NCBI GenBank assembly: GCA_016839055.1
Contig: JAEKNX010000008.1
Span: forward strand, 124,001-188,000
DNA from: Spirochaetales bacterium
GTDB lineage: Bacteria; Spirochaetota; Spirochaetia; UBA9216
Length of the DNA stretch: 64,000 nucleotides
Direction of reading: 5' to 3'
Part shown: positions 25,512 through 33,820 of the stretch, one piece after another
How the letters are laid out: every line of letters starts with the position of its first letter
How positions within the stretch are numbered: the first letter of the stretch is position 1
Program-made: the position numbers and the translations under genes
The notes under the pieces: generated by a model
The model's input: the letters and a program-made list of their open reading frames with translations, nothing else
The model's database searches: none
What the model was told of the DNA's origin: nothing

Positions 25512-26552
25512 CTACATCAGCTGGATTCCGTTTGCCTTGCAGTCTTTTCTTACATTCTCGGGCCATAGACTCGCTTGAACCTCCCCGACATGAGCCTTCT
25601 TGAGCAGGAACATACAGAGCCTTGACTGGCCTATTCCACCTCCGACAGATTCCGGAAAATCACCCGCAAGAAGACGTTTATGAAACAAAAGCTCTTTCCG
25701 ATTCTCACATCCTCTCATCTCGAGCTGCCTGTTAAGCACTTCCCGGTTAACCCTGATTCCCATCGATGAGAGTTCAAATGTTCGTCCGAGAACGGGATTC
25801 CACAGCAGAATATCACCATTTAGCCCCTTATAGCCGTCTATACTGTCGGAACTCCAGTCATCATAATCGGGGGCCCTTCCATCGTGGGGCTTTCCGTCCG
25901 ACAGCTCTCCTCCGATTCCAATAACAAAGACGGCACCGTATTTTTCCGAGACCTTTGATTCTCGTTCAACCGGACTAAGATTGGGATACATTAGGCAGAG
26001 TTCTTCGGTCTGAATGAAGGTTATTTCCTCAGGAAGAATCGGTTTAATCTCGGGATGGCTCTCATATACAATGAACTCGGTTGCGGTAAGTGTCGAATAA
26101 ATTTTCCGCACTACCGACTTAAGAAAATCAAGGTTACGCTTTTCCTCCGGAATGGCCATCTCCCAGTCCCATTGATCGACATAGTAGGAGTGAAGATTGT
26201 CAGGCTCTTCATCGGGGCGGATGGCGTTCATATCGGTATAGAGGCCGTAACCTAGTTCAATCCCGTAATCGCCGAGCATCATCCGCTTCCATTTCGCCAG
26301 CGACTGCGGAATCTCGGCTGTTACTCCGTCCATTCCTCCGGGCTGAAATGATACCGGCTTCTCAATTCCGTTCAGATCATCGTTTACTCCGGTACCTGCT
26401 TCAATAAAAAGCGGAGCCGTGACCCTGCGAAGCTTCAGCTGGGCGGAAAGATAGGTCTGGAAGAATGTCTTAATGTCCGCTATAGCCTTCTCGGTCTCTT
26501 CGAGAGAGAGGATTGATTTATAATTCTCGGGATAATAGTACTGGGCACACAT
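25512..26552 (-). CDS. asnA: Aspartate-ammonia ligase (asparagine synthetase A)
   Basis: 346 residues, the typical size. Makes asparagine from aspartate, ammonia and ATP. The protein is related to class II aminoacyl-tRNA synthetases and shows the AsnA blocks RVTAPLFIEAGTGVNDDLNG, EIPQSLAKWKRMML, YTDMNAIRPDE, VDQWDWE and GGGIGQSRLCMFLL. The start ATG has AGGA 9 bases upstream. The promoter region contains an inverted repeat that may be an operator. No AsnC gene is adjacent; an Lrp-family regulator lies far away at 44 kb. Confidence 0.95.
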   Translation of the reverse strand: MCAQYYYPENYKSILSLEETEKAIADIKTFFQTYLSAQLKLRRVTAPLFIEAGTGVNDDLNGIEKPVSFQPGGMDGVTAEIPQSLAKWKRMMLGDYGIELGYGLYTDMNAIRPDEEPDNLHSYYVDQWDWEMAIPEEKRNLDFLKSVVRKIYSTLTATEFIVYESHPEIKPILPEEITFIQTEELCLMYPNLSPVERESKVSEKYGAVFVIGIGGELSDGKPHDGRAPDYDDWSSDSIDGYKGLNGDILLWNPVLGRTFELSSMGIRVNREVLNRQLEMRGCENRKELLFHKRLLAGDFPESVGGGIGQSRLCMFLLKKAHVGEVQASLWPENVRKDCKANGIQLM

Positions 26553-26558
26553 AATCTG

Positions 26559-26604
26559 ATACGTCCTTTCGATAAAATTTCCGTTATTATACCGCAGGAC
26601 GTAT
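26559..26604 (-). promoter_or_regulatory. asnA -10 box framed by an 8-base inverted repeat
   Basis: TATAAT on the minus strand (26586-26591), 33 bases before the asnA ATG; no convincing -35 box. The perfect inverted repeat ATACGTCC (26559-26566) and GGACGTAT (26597-26604) flanks the -10 box with centres 38 bases apart, and one arm covers the ribosome binding site. Possible operator; the function is inferred. Confidence 0.4.
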
Positions 26605-26851
26605 TTTTTTGATAGGTAAAAGAAAATGACCCGGCAATTCTGAATTTGACTGCAATTCCCCCGAATATCGGCCCTTGCTGACCCCGGATAGCAAACGGCG
26701 CCTCACCGCCAAGGGCTGATGTGCCGGCTTGAGAGCTCCAGCGCAGTCGGCCGCCTCAATAAACCTCTGTCCGGGAATTGCATGAAAAAAGAAAATCACA
26801 GGAATTGAGGCGGCTATAGAACAGCCGGGCGGCATCATGATATAATTACTG
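26605..26851. other. Non-coding gap with an 11-base inverted repeat
   Basis: About 250 bases between divergent asnA and the DUF1456 gene. It contains the inverted repeat GCCGCCTCAAT (26750-26760) / ATTGAGGCGGC (26804-26814). A perfect TATAAT (26841-26846) lies 5 bases before the ATG of the downstream gene. A 90-codon open frame on the minus strand has no ribosome binding site and unconvincing composition, so it is not called. Confidence 0.5.
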
Positions 26852-27313
26852 ATGACCAATAACGACGTAATGCGGAGAATCCGCTATATTTTTGATTTCA
26901 ATGACAATACAATGATGAAGCTCTTTCAGGAGGGCGGTTATGAAGCAACCCGGGCCGAGATAAGTGACTGGCTGAAGCAGGAAGACGATCCCGATTTCAA
27001 GAATTGCGCAGACAACCGAATGGCGGCCTTCCTGAACGGACTGATAATAGAGAAACGCGGCAAACGCGACGGCGAGCAGCCCAAACCCGAAAACAAGCTG
27101 ACCAACAACATGATCTTCATGAAGCTCAAGATAGCACTGAACATGAAAGCTGAAGAGGTACTTGAAATGCTCAAGCTCTCAGAGATGACCATCAGTAATC
27201 ACGAGCTGAGCGCCTTATTCCGAAAACCCGGTCACAAGCACTATCGTGAGTGCAAGGACCAGATCCTCCGGAATTTTCTTAAAGGCCTGCAGTCGAAGGA
27301 AAGACCGGAATAA
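26852..27313 (+). CDS. DUF1456 family protein (YehS-like)
   Basis: 153 residues made of two similar halves. Each begins with a pattern like MTNNDVMRRIRYIFDFNDNTMM (1-22) and LTNNMIFMKLKIALNMKAEEVLEML (about 85-109), and contains the block ISDWLKQEDDPDFKNC / ELSALFRKPGHKHYREC followed by a final hydrophobic helix. This internal duplication is the signature of DUF1456 (E. coli YehS); the function is unknown. No signal peptide. TATAAT ends 5 bases before the ATG and there is no ribosome binding site, so a leaderless mRNA is likely. Confidence 0.88.
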   Translation: MTNNDVMRRIRYIFDFNDNTMMKLFQEGGYEATRAEISDWLKQEDDPDFKNCADNRMAAFLNGLIIEKRGKRDGEQPKPENKLTNNMIFMKLKIALNMKAEEVLEMLKLSEMTISNHELSALFRKPGHKHYRECKDQILRNFLKGLQSKERPE

Positions 27314-27456
27314 ACCGATCACGGCTCGTACTTGTAAAAGGCCCCTACTCAAAAAAAGTATAGACTTCAATGCCCTCCTGAAACTGCATTACGTTCTGAT
27401 CTTATTACAGAACCCCATACAGGTGAGAGCTTCAACATTACTTTATTAGGCCCTCT

Positions 27457-27484
27457 CCCTTCGGCCGCCATAGAGGCCGAAGGG
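27457..27484. terminator. Strong hairpin between convergent DUF1456 gene and pyrI
   Basis: Perfect 10-base-pair stem CCCTTCGGCC / GGCCGAAGGG with an 8-base loop, located 20 bases after the pyrI stop and about 145 bases after the DUF1456 stop. No U tract follows on either strand, so it may be a weak two-way terminator or an RNA-stabilising 3' end. Confidence 0.5.
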
Positions 27485-27503
27485 ATGGACCGGCAGTATT
27501 AGA

Positions 27504-27959
27504 TTAGCCCACCTTTATCTTCAGCCCTTCAGCCTCATAAACCTTCTCACAATAACGGCACATAAAGCCCGGGCCGCCGTCTGAAAGCACATCGAAGCGA
27601 GTGGGGATTCTCTCGGTGTTAGTTATGCAGTTGGGGTTTGGGCAGTGAGCGATGTTCTCGATAACCTCAGGGATTTCAACCTTCCATTTTTCAGAAGTCT
27701 CATAGTCACGTATTATAGTTATTGTCGCAGTCGGTGCGATTAGCGCAATCCGGTTTACATCATCAACCGAGAGCTCATGATTCTCGATTTTAACGATATC
27801 TTTTTTTCCGAACTTTGCGCTTGGAAGATTCATTCCGATGCTGACAGGATCTCCTGCCGCCTTGCCGTTTAAAATCTTTAATACCTGAACCGCCTTTCCT
27901 CCGGGAATATGGTCAATTACCGTTCCGTTCTTGATGGCATCTACTTTTAATTGTTTCAT
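27504..27959 (-). CDS. pyrI: Aspartate carbamoyltransferase regulatory subunit
   Basis: 151 residues. PyrI binds nucleotide effectors and, through a C-terminal zinc site, holds together the catalytic trimers of PyrB. The N-terminal effector domain begins KQLKVDAIKNGTVIDHIPGGKA, and the four zinc cysteines are in HCPNPNCITNTE and FMCRYCEK. I chose the ATG at 27959, with AGGAG 8 bases upstream; an ATG two codons earlier is too close to it. Last gene of the pyr cluster, separated from pyrB by about 100 bases with three hairpins. Confidence 0.95.
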   Translation of the reverse strand: MKQLKVDAIKNGTVIDHIPGGKAVQVLKILNGKAAGDPVSIGMNLPSAKFGKKDIVKIENHELSVDDVNRIALIAPTATITIIRDYETSEKWKVEIPEVIENIAHCPNPNCITNTERIPTRFDVLSDGGPGFMCRYCEKVYEAEGLKIKVG

Positions 27960-27981
27960 TTTCATTTCTCCTGTTAATCAT

Positions 27982-28072
27982 CCCGCATGGATGCGGGCTC
28001 CTGGAATTGCATGTTTGCAGAAAATCTGCAAACTGCATAATCTCAAAATAGCAAGGAAGCTATTTTGAGATT
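27982..28072 (-). promoter_or_regulatory. Three hairpins between pyrB and pyrI
   Basis: CCCGCAT/ATGCGGG (27982-27997, 7 pairs), GTTTGCAGA/TCTGCAAAC (28013-28033, 9 pairs), and AATCTCAAAATAGC/GCTATTTTGAGATT (28039-28072, 14 pairs, loop of 6). The last covers the pyrB stop codon at 28060. None is followed by a U tract, so a role in mRNA stability or in adjusting the PyrB:PyrI ratio is more likely than termination. Confidence 0.6.
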
Positions 28073-28989
28073 CCTCCTGTAAGAATGGATAATATTGCCT
28101 GGCGAGTGTATACGCCGTTCTCGGCCTGCTCAAAATAGTAGGCATGGGGAGAGGCATCCACCTCTTCGGCTATTTCGTCGACCCTCGGAAGGGGATGGAG
28201 GATCTTCATGTTTTCTTTTGCGTTACGTATAGTTTCAAGATTTATTACGTACGAACCCTTAAGCTTCTCATATTCCTCGGGGTCGGCAAACCGTTCCTTC
28301 TGAATCCTCGTTACATACATGATATCGAGTTCGGAGACGACCTCTTCAACACTCTGGAGTTCGGTAAAGTTAACTCCCAGGCTCCTGAGCCCTGACTTGA
28401 TATGTTCGGGCATAACAAGATGGGATGGCGAGATGAAGTAGAACTCTGGGTTAAAGCCCGCGAGGGCCTGGGAGAGTGAATGAACAGTCCGCCCGAACCG
28501 GAGGTCGCCGACCAGGCCTATTTTCAGATTCTCAAGAGTCCCTTGAGTCTTTCTTATAGAGTAGAGGTCGAGAAGGGCCTGGGTTGGATGCTGGTTGGCG
28601 CCGTCGCCGGCGTTCACCACCGGTAGGCCTATAATCTCGGAGGCAAAACGCGCGGCGCCTTCCACCGCTGTCCGGATTACGATGATGTCCGAATAGCGTT
28701 CAATGGTCTTCAGGGTATCTGCAAAGCTCTCCCCCTTCTGTACCGATGTACTTCCGGTCCCCTTCATAAGAAGGGTTTCGCCGCCGAGCCTCTTCATTGC
28801 GGACTCAAACGAAAAACAAGTCCGGGTTGATGGTTCGAAAAAAAGCAGCGCGGCAATCTTTCCGGCCATATCAGGTTTAATGCTTCCGTCGTGAATACCT
28901 TCGGCGATATCAAGCAGATAAATCATATCCTCGCGGCTCAGGTCCCGCATCGAAATAATATGTTTGTTACTGAATTTTCTTTCCGGCAT
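28060..28989 (-). CDS. pyrB: Aspartate carbamoyltransferase catalytic subunit
   Basis: 309 residues from the chosen start. Joins carbamoyl phosphate and aspartate, the first committed step of pyrimidine synthesis. The carbamoyl phosphate site is FFEPSTRTCFSFESAM (about 50-65). Other signatures are VNAGDGANQHPTQALLDLYSI, VGDLRFGRTVHSL and ILHPLPRVDEI. The ATG at 28989 has GGAAGGAGAG upstream; the open frame extends 29 codons further but those residues are not conserved-looking. The downstream pyrI makes this an E. coli-like two-subunit enzyme. It follows pyrEF by 13 bases. Confidence 0.96.
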   Translation of the reverse strand: MPERKFSNKHIISMRDLSREDMIYLLDIAEGIHDGSIKPDMAGKIAALLFFEPSTRTCFSFESAMKRLGGETLLMKGTGSTSVQKGESFADTLKTIERYSDIIVIRTAVEGAARFASEIIGLPVVNAGDGANQHPTQALLDLYSIRKTQGTLENLKIGLVGDLRFGRTVHSLSQALAGFNPEFYFISPSHLVMPEHIKSGLRSLGVNFTELQSVEEVVSELDIMYVTRIQKERFADPEEYEKLKGSYVINLETIRNAKENMKILHPLPRVDEIAEEVDASPHAYYFEQAENGVYTRQAILSILTGGISK

Positions 28990-29002
28990 CTTCTCTCCTT
29001 CC

Positions 29003-30397
29003 TTATTTGTTTTCATATACGGTCCAGGCTCTCTGCCTGTAGATTTCTGCTGTTTCGGCCGGATTTTCGGCTTCAATTATTCCGCGTCCGACTATTATGC
29101 AGTCGGCGCCGCCGGCTATGGCCTCTTCGGCGGTCAGATACTGCTGTCCCAGCTTGTCACTCCCCCTCTCCAGCTTTACGCCGGGCATCAGGAGAAGCTG
29201 CCCCTCGGGAATCATCGCTCTGAACTTTTTAATGTCATCCACGTCCGAGCCATGTCCGATGTAGCCCGAAACAATGCTGCTGCTGCCTCGGCCGGCATCG
29301 ATTACCCTGCGGCTGTAGTCTTCGGTAATCAGGTTACCCTTGCTCGACATCCGGGCCAGAAGAAAGGCCGCCTGCGGCCGATCCGGATTAGCGCCGTTGG
29401 GGAAAAGGCCCTTAACGGTCCCCTCGCCTGCTATCAGGTGGCTTGTCACACAGTCCGCCCAATCCGCGATATTATAGATGCCGCCGTAAAACTGATGTTT
29501 TACCGTGTTTCCGATGTCGGCAAACTTCCGGTCTTCAAAGATTAAAAAATCTTTTTCACCTGCAAGTTTTACAAGGCGCCTGGTGAAGTCAGGAGTGAAA
29601 TCTTTAATGATGTCGATGTGGGTCTTTACCATTGCGATTTTATCCGCCGAGGCTTCAAGGATGCTGAAAAACTCACCAGCATCCTCGGTATCAAGTGAAA
29701 GGATGAGGTTCGTCTCCTTCCTCTTCATTACCTCTAGAAGCTTAAGCGTCAGCGGATTAGCCTCAACCTTATTTCCTGCTTCCGCCGGTACTACGGCGCT
29801 GAGTCCAGAAGTAAACGCTCTTATCTCCTCTACCTTTTCGATCTTCAGACTACCATCGGCACAGAGGAGGTCAACTATCTCATCAAGCGATATAAGGCTG
29901 TAAAGCTCGAGCCCGCGAGCCTTAAGTTCAGCCTCCGCGCCAGCACTCCGGTCTACAACAACGAGAATGTCCGAAGCTTCAAAACCCTCCGCGCGCAGAC
30001 TGTCGGCCGTTTCGAACTTGCTTGAACCGGTAGTAATCAGGTCATCCACGATGAGGCAGCGCCCTTTAAGTTCCTGGTCGCCCACGATGATTCCGCCGGC
30101 ACCATAGGCCTTCTTTTCCTTCCTCAGCATAAGAAGCGGCTTTTCAAGTTTTTCCGCAATCGAGGCGGCTGAGGGAAGGGCCGTGTACGGGATGCCCATC
30201 ACGATGTCAAAGCTCAGCTCAGCGGCTTTCTCGATGAGCATCTCGCACATAAAGGCGTGCAGTTTCGGATAGGAGATCACCTTCCTTAGGTCAAGATAAA
30301 AGGGTGATTCAAGTCCGCTCTTAAGCGTAAAACTCCCGAACTTCACCGCACCTATTTCATAAAGTCCTCTGATAAAATCTTTCTTCTTATTGTTCAA
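29003..30397 (-). CDS. Bifunctional orotate phosphoribosyltransferase / OMP decarboxylase
   Basis: 464 residues, a natural fusion. Residues 1-195 are OPRT: PRPP-binding loop CLIVDDLITTGSSKFET (about 113-129) and the dimer loop LRKEKKAYGAGG. Residues 215-464 are ODC: NLILSLDTEDA, the catalytic block FEDRKFADIGNTVKHQF, and VSGYIGHG and LLMPGVKLERGSDKLGQQY near the C-terminus. This OPRT-first order and the DRKFADIGNTV form are those of eukaryotic UMP synthase. It carries out the last two steps to UMP. The start is TTG at 30397 with GAGGAAAG upstream, overlapping pyrC by 11 bases. The pyrEF label would describe both activities. Confidence 0.94.
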   Translation of the reverse strand: MNNKKKDFIRGLYEIGAVKFGSFTLKSGLESPFYLDLRKVISYPKLHAFMCEMLIEKAAELSFDIVMGIPYTALPSAASIAEKLEKPLLMLRKEKKAYGAGGIIVGDQELKGRCLIVDDLITTGSSKFETADSLRAEGFEASDILVVVDRSAGAEAELKARGLELYSLISLDEIVDLLCADGSLKIEKVEEIRAFTSGLSAVVPAEAGNKVEANPLTLKLLEVMKRKETNLILSLDTEDAGEFFSILEASADKIAMVKTHIDIIKDFTPDFTRRLVKLAGEKDFLIFEDRKFADIGNTVKHQFYGGIYNIADWADCVTSHLIAGEGTVKGLFPNGANPDRPQAAFLLARMSSKGNLITEDYSRRVIDAGRGSSSIVSGYIGHGSDVDDIKKFRAMIPEGQLLLMPGVKLERGSDKLGQQYLTAEEAIAGGADCIIVGRGIIEAENPAETAEIYRQRAWTVYENK

Positions 30398-31685
30398 TTA
30401 TCTTTCCTCTCAAAATGGTTTTATATACTGATACCTGCAACTCCATCCCGTTAAAGGGTGAGTATGCAGCCTTTGTTTTAAAGTTTCCCGAATCCACAAT
30501 TTTCGGCCCGTCTAAAATTACAAGGTCCGCCCTCTTTCCTTCGGCTATTCCGCAACGGTCTTCAAGACCGAAGATACGAGCGGGATTATGATTAGTCAGC
30601 ATGCTAACCAAATCTCGCCATTCGGCGGATTGCTCTTTTAAAAAACCCGCAACCGCCCCAAGCTCGGTCTCTAGCCCAGGAAAACCGGACGGACAGCCAT
30701 GAAAACCCCCGGCATTCCGCCCATCCTTCTCTGAAAGCAGATGCGGCGCGTGATCGCTGCCGATTAAATCCACAGTCCCATCCAGAAGAGCCCTTAAGGC
30801 TGCGCAATTGTCTCCGGCAGTCCGGAGAGGAGGATTAACCTTTGCCCAGGACTGAGGACCTCCGATAACCTGGTGGTTCTCATTGAGCAGAAGATGATGG
30901 GGCGAAAGTTCCGCGATTACCGATTCCGCACCATAGCGAGCCTTATGACTCCGGACCATTTCAAACTCAGCGGCTGTGGACATATGACAGAGATAGGCTA
31001 TGCAGCCGGTCTCGGCGGCAAGTTCCAGAACAAGTGCTGTTCCTGCCTCAGCGGCCGATTGAGGACGTCTCAGGCCATGCATCGCCAATTCAGGGAGTCC
31101 TACACCCGCGGAAAGTTCAAGGAGCTCAGCAAGCTCGGTATGAACTGCCGCCGGCTTTCCGGCATCCGCAGCGGCTCCGAATACAGCCTTCACGAAAGCC
31201 CTGTCGCTGCTGCTGTTATTGCCGCTGCTCTCCGAGAAAAAGAGCTTCACCCCCGCAACGTCCATCTCCCCAAGAAGCCCCGGAAGCTCTCCTAGGGTGT
31301 CCGGCGAACAGCCCACCCAGAAAAGTCTCCCGAGAGGATAGCCTGCCGCATCGGTTTTCGAGGCTGCTGCCCGTTTCAGATCAAGCGCACTGGCAGTCTC
31401 GGTTGCGGGCTTTGTATTAGGCATATCAATTACAGTCGTCACTCCTCCGGCAAGCGCCGCCCGGGCGCCAGTTGCCCAGTCTTCCTTCATCTCCATCCCG
31501 GGGCACCTGAGGTGAACGTGAGGGTCGATGAGCCCTGGAAGAACGGTTCTTCCTCCGGCATCCATCTCATGCTCTCCGGCCAGCCGTCCCGAAAGCGCCC
31601 CGGCGGCGGCTATCTGAATAATCAGCTCTCCAGAGATGAGAATATCGGAGACCTTCCCGAAAATATCCGCATTCCGGATAATCAC
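30387..31685 (-). CDS. pyrC: Dihydroorotase
   Basis: 432 residues, class I (long) type. Cyclises carbamoyl aspartate to dihydroorotate. Metal-binding HxH is in GLIDPHVHLRCPGMEMKED (about 53-71). Further ligands and substrate residues occur in CHMSTAAEFEMV, ELSPHHLLLNENH and the metal Asp block LIGSDHAPHLLSEKD. GVTTVIDMPNTKPAT is the usual central strand. The start is GTG at 31685, with GGAG 7 bases upstream, overlapping the pyrK stop by 4 bases (GTGA). Next gene pyrEF overlaps its end, so pyrK, C and EF are tightly coupled. Confidence 0.96.
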   Translation of the reverse strand: MIIRNADIFGKVSDILISGELIIQIAAAGALSGRLAGEHEMDAGGRTVLPGLIDPHVHLRCPGMEMKEDWATGARAALAGGVTTVIDMPNTKPATETASALDLKRAAASKTDAAGYPLGRLFWVGCSPDTLGELPGLLGEMDVAGVKLFFSESSGNNSSSDRAFVKAVFGAAADAGKPAAVHTELAELLELSAGVGLPELAMHGLRRPQSAAEAGTALVLELAAETGCIAYLCHMSTAAEFEMVRSHKARYGAESVIAELSPHHLLLNENHQVIGGPQSWAKVNPPLRTAGDNCAALRALLDGTVDLIGSDHAPHLLSEKDGRNAGGFHGCPSGFPGLETELGAVAGFLKEQSAEWRDLVSMLTNHNPARIFGLEDRCGIAEGKRADLVILDGPKIVDSGNFKTKAAYSPFNGMELQVSVYKTILRGKIIEQ

Positions 31686-32572
31686 TCCCCGGCTCCTTCA
31701 GCTTTAACGGCCATCCTGTCGGTGAAGTAATCTATACTGCCGCTCGCCTTCCGCCTGTAGACCCCGAAGTCCTTCAGCTGCTCCACCTGAGCCTTCCACA
31801 GGGCCGGGCCTTCCTTGCAGATTCTTATCCCGGAGGGGTCAACAACACAGGAGCCGCAGATACCGATTGCGCATTTCATATACCTCTCAAAGAGAAACTG
31901 GTACTCAAGCTCCTCCGAAAAATGCGGCATCAGACTCTTCATCATCAGGTCGGGACCTGATGCATAAACGAAATTACAGAGGCCTGTCACTCCTTTCGCA
32001 ATTTCAGCAAAGGCCCCGGCTGCTGTACCTTTAAACCTGCCCGGCGACATTAACGCTACAGATTCTGCCGCACCAGTATAATCTACTCCGAGACCTCCGA
32101 ACTGCTTCTCGAAGAGCAGATCATTCTCAGTCCTTCCCGCGGAGATCACCTTGATGTTCCCGGCCGGAACTCCGGCCTTGAGAAGCTTTTTTGCAAGCAG
32201 ATAGAGGGGCGGCAGCCCAAATCCCCCGCCGCAGAGAGCGGGGCGAAAATTCGCGGCGTCGATATTCGGCCCCGAGTTCTTTCCGGGTATAAAAAAAGAG
32301 GAACCATAAGCGCCTCTGATGCTGACAATATCTCCGATTCTTTTCTCAAAAAGTCGCGCGGTAAATTGTCCAACCCGCTTTATCGTTACAGAAAGAGACT
32401 TCCCGTCAGTATCCGATATTGAAAACGGCTTCTCTCCGCCGTTAAAATCAGTCAGCATAATAAACTGTCCGGGCGAAGCCTCTATTCCCGCGTCGAATTT
32501 AAATGTTCGAACCTCGGCGGTCTCTTCTATAATTTCCGCAATCGGCAGGGTAATCCTTTTATCTTTTATCAT
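31682..32572 (-). CDS. pyrK: Dihydroorotate dehydrogenase electron transfer subunit
   Basis: About 296 residues. PyrK carries FAD and a 2Fe-2S cluster and passes electrons from class 1B PyrD to NAD+. The FAD-binding part contains EKPFSISDTDG; the NAD-binding part ALCGGGFGLPPLYLLAKKLL; the cluster cysteines are in MKCAIGICGSCVVDPSGIRICKEGP. I chose the ATG at 32572 (MIKDKRITLP) because AGGAG lies 6 bases upstream; the open frame runs 36 codons further into a hairpin-rich region. Works with pyrD upstream, although a terminator lies between them. Confidence 0.95.
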   Translation of the reverse strand: MIKDKRITLPIAEIIEETAEVRTFKFDAGIEASPGQFIMLTDFNGGEKPFSISDTDGKSLSVTIKRVGQFTARLFEKRIGDIVSIRGAYGSSFFIPGKNSGPNIDAANFRPALCGGGFGLPPLYLLAKKLLKAGVPAGNIKVISAGRTENDLLFEKQFGGLGVDYTGAAESVALMSPGRFKGTAAGAFAEIAKGVTGLCNFVYASGPDLMMKSLMPHFSEELEYQFLFERYMKCAIGICGSCVVDPSGIRICKEGPALWKAQVEQLKDFGVYRRKASGSIDYFTDRMAVKAEGAGE

Positions 32573-32635
32573 ATCTATCTCCTGCAAATTTCTGCCTGGC
32601 CTGCACAGCAGCACCGATGGCAGATAGTTGTGAGT

Positions 32636-32697
32636 GAAGTTTGGACGTAAACGTTCAAACTTCAAAATGATAAAAAGCATGAATGCTTTTTATCATT
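32636..32697 (-). promoter_or_regulatory. Two long hairpins in the pyrK leader
   Basis: AATGATAAAAAGCAT/ATGCTTTTTATCATT (32666-32697, 15 perfect pairs, 2-base loop) and GAAGTTTGGACGT/ACGTTCAAACTTC (32636-32663, 13 pairs with one wobble or mismatch). They sit between the pyrD terminator and the pyrK ribosome binding site. They may control readthrough, mRNA ends or translation; no known pyrimidine RNA motif (PyrR site) is recognised. Confidence 0.6.
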
Positions 32698-32705
32698 ACT
32701 CCTTT

Positions 32706-32740
32706 AAAAAAAAACCGAACCATTAAAAAATGATCCGGTT
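32706..32740 (-). terminator. Intrinsic terminator overlapping the pyrD stop codon
   Basis: On the minus strand AACCGGATCATT / AATGGTTCGGTT (12 pairs including G-U pairs, 4-base loop, 32713-32740) followed by a run of U (32706-32714). It lies between pyrD and pyrK. Confidence 0.8.
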
Positions 32741-33653
32741 AAATAATTCGTTTTATATCACTGATAAAGTGATAATCTTTCCGCTCAAGAAATGACAATA
32801 TCTCATCATTAATCTTTTCGAAGACTTCAGGTCCACGATAATAGACGGCCGTCCCGACACCGACAAGATCGGCTCCGGCCATCAGCATCTGAACAGCGTC
32901 TTCACCGGAGGTTATGCCGCCCATACCAATAATTGGAATGGTTATCCCCGCCTTCCGAGACTCATAAACAAGCCGCAGCGCGATGGGCTTTATACAGGGC
33001 CCCGACAAACCTCCGCTTACATTAAATAGAACAGGGCGCCCCGCCTCTATATCTATATCAATACCAGGCCCAAGGGTGTTTATCATGCAGAGCGCGTCGG
33101 CTCCCGCATCGGCGGCCGCGAGAGCAACCCTGGTAAAACTCGTTACATTCGGTGAGAGTTTGGCAATAACCGGAAGTCTGCATACAGATTTCACGCTAGA
33201 GATAATCTCGGCAACCGTTTTCTCTGATGCCGCAAGAGGCACTCCAAACTCGTCGCTAACATTGGGACAAGATAGATTCAATTCGAGAAAATCGGCCTTG
33301 GATGAGTTTGCCTCTTTCGCCAGCTCGGTAAAGCCTTCCGCGTCGGTAGCAAAGATACTGAGATTTACAGGTACATTAGAAATTTCTCGGAACCTCTTAA
33401 TTTCTTCAAGACCTTCGAATATCCCCGGATTACAAAGCCCCATGCAGTTCAGCATGCCGCCTTCAACCTCGGTGACTACCGGCCCCTCATGTCCTTTGCG
33501 TGCTTCTTTTGTCAGTGATTTTGTTGTGATAAGACCGGCGCCGTAGCCGGAAACAAGCTTATAACTTGAAAAAGAAATATCAAGGACACCTGCCGGAAGC
33601 ACCAGCGGGGAACTCAGTTTTACACCAAGAAAATCCGTCCTCAACTCTTTCAT
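32739..33653 (-). CDS. pyrD: Dihydroorotate dehydrogenase, catalytic subunit (class 1B)
   Basis: 304 residues from the chosen start. Oxidises dihydroorotate to orotate using FMN. Blocks seen: MKELRTDFLGVKLSSPLVLPAG at the N-terminus, the catalytic Cys in FLELNLSCPNVSDEFG, PVIAKLSPNV, GLSGPCIKPIAL, PIIGMGGITSGEDAVQMLMAGADLVGVGTA. A catalytic Cys (not Ser) and the presence of pyrK indicate class 1B. The ATG at 33653 has GGTGG 7 bases upstream; the open frame upstream overlaps the promoter. First gene of the pyr cluster. Confidence 0.95.
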   Translation of the reverse strand: MKELRTDFLGVKLSSPLVLPAGVLDISFSSYKLVSGYGAGLITTKSLTKEARKGHEGPVVTEVEGGMLNCMGLCNPGIFEGLEEIKRFREISNVPVNLSIFATDAEGFTELAKEANSSKADFLELNLSCPNVSDEFGVPLAASEKTVAEIISSVKSVCRLPVIAKLSPNVTSFTRVALAAADAGADALCMINTLGPGIDIDIEAGRPVLFNVSGGLSGPCIKPIALRLVYESRKAGITIPIIGMGGITSGEDAVQMLMAGADLVGVGTAVYYRGPEVFEKINDEILSFLERKDYHFISDIKRII

Positions 33654-33682
33654 TATAATCCACCAGTAATGATTTTCGTGAG

Positions 33683-33710
33683 AATATAATAATTGGCCCT
33701 CATCTGTCAA
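33683..33710 (-). promoter_or_regulatory. Sigma-70 promoter of the pyr cluster
   Basis: On the minus strand TTGACA (perfect, 33705-33710), 16-base spacer, TATATT (33683-33688). Gives a leader of about 22 bases before pyrD. Confidence 0.7.
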
Positions 33711-33820
33711 TGGCCGACAAGGGGTTTTCAGAGCGATTTTTGATGTTTAGGTAAACGGTTCTATTGTAGTTTATCGATTGCCTGACTCAAGATAAAATAT
33801 TTATAAAATGGAGATTAAAA

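Noticed and set aside
26587-26859. 90-codon minus-strand frame upstream of asnA
   Set aside because: It overlaps the asnA promoter and an inverted repeat, has no ribosome binding site and no recognisable features.
30873-31420. Long plus-strand frames opposite pyrC
   Set aside because: Shadows caused by G+C-rich third positions in pyrC; no protein features.
27504-33653. PyrR-binding attenuator in the pyr cluster
   Set aside because: The hairpins do not show the PyrR RNA consensus, and no pyrR gene is in the window.
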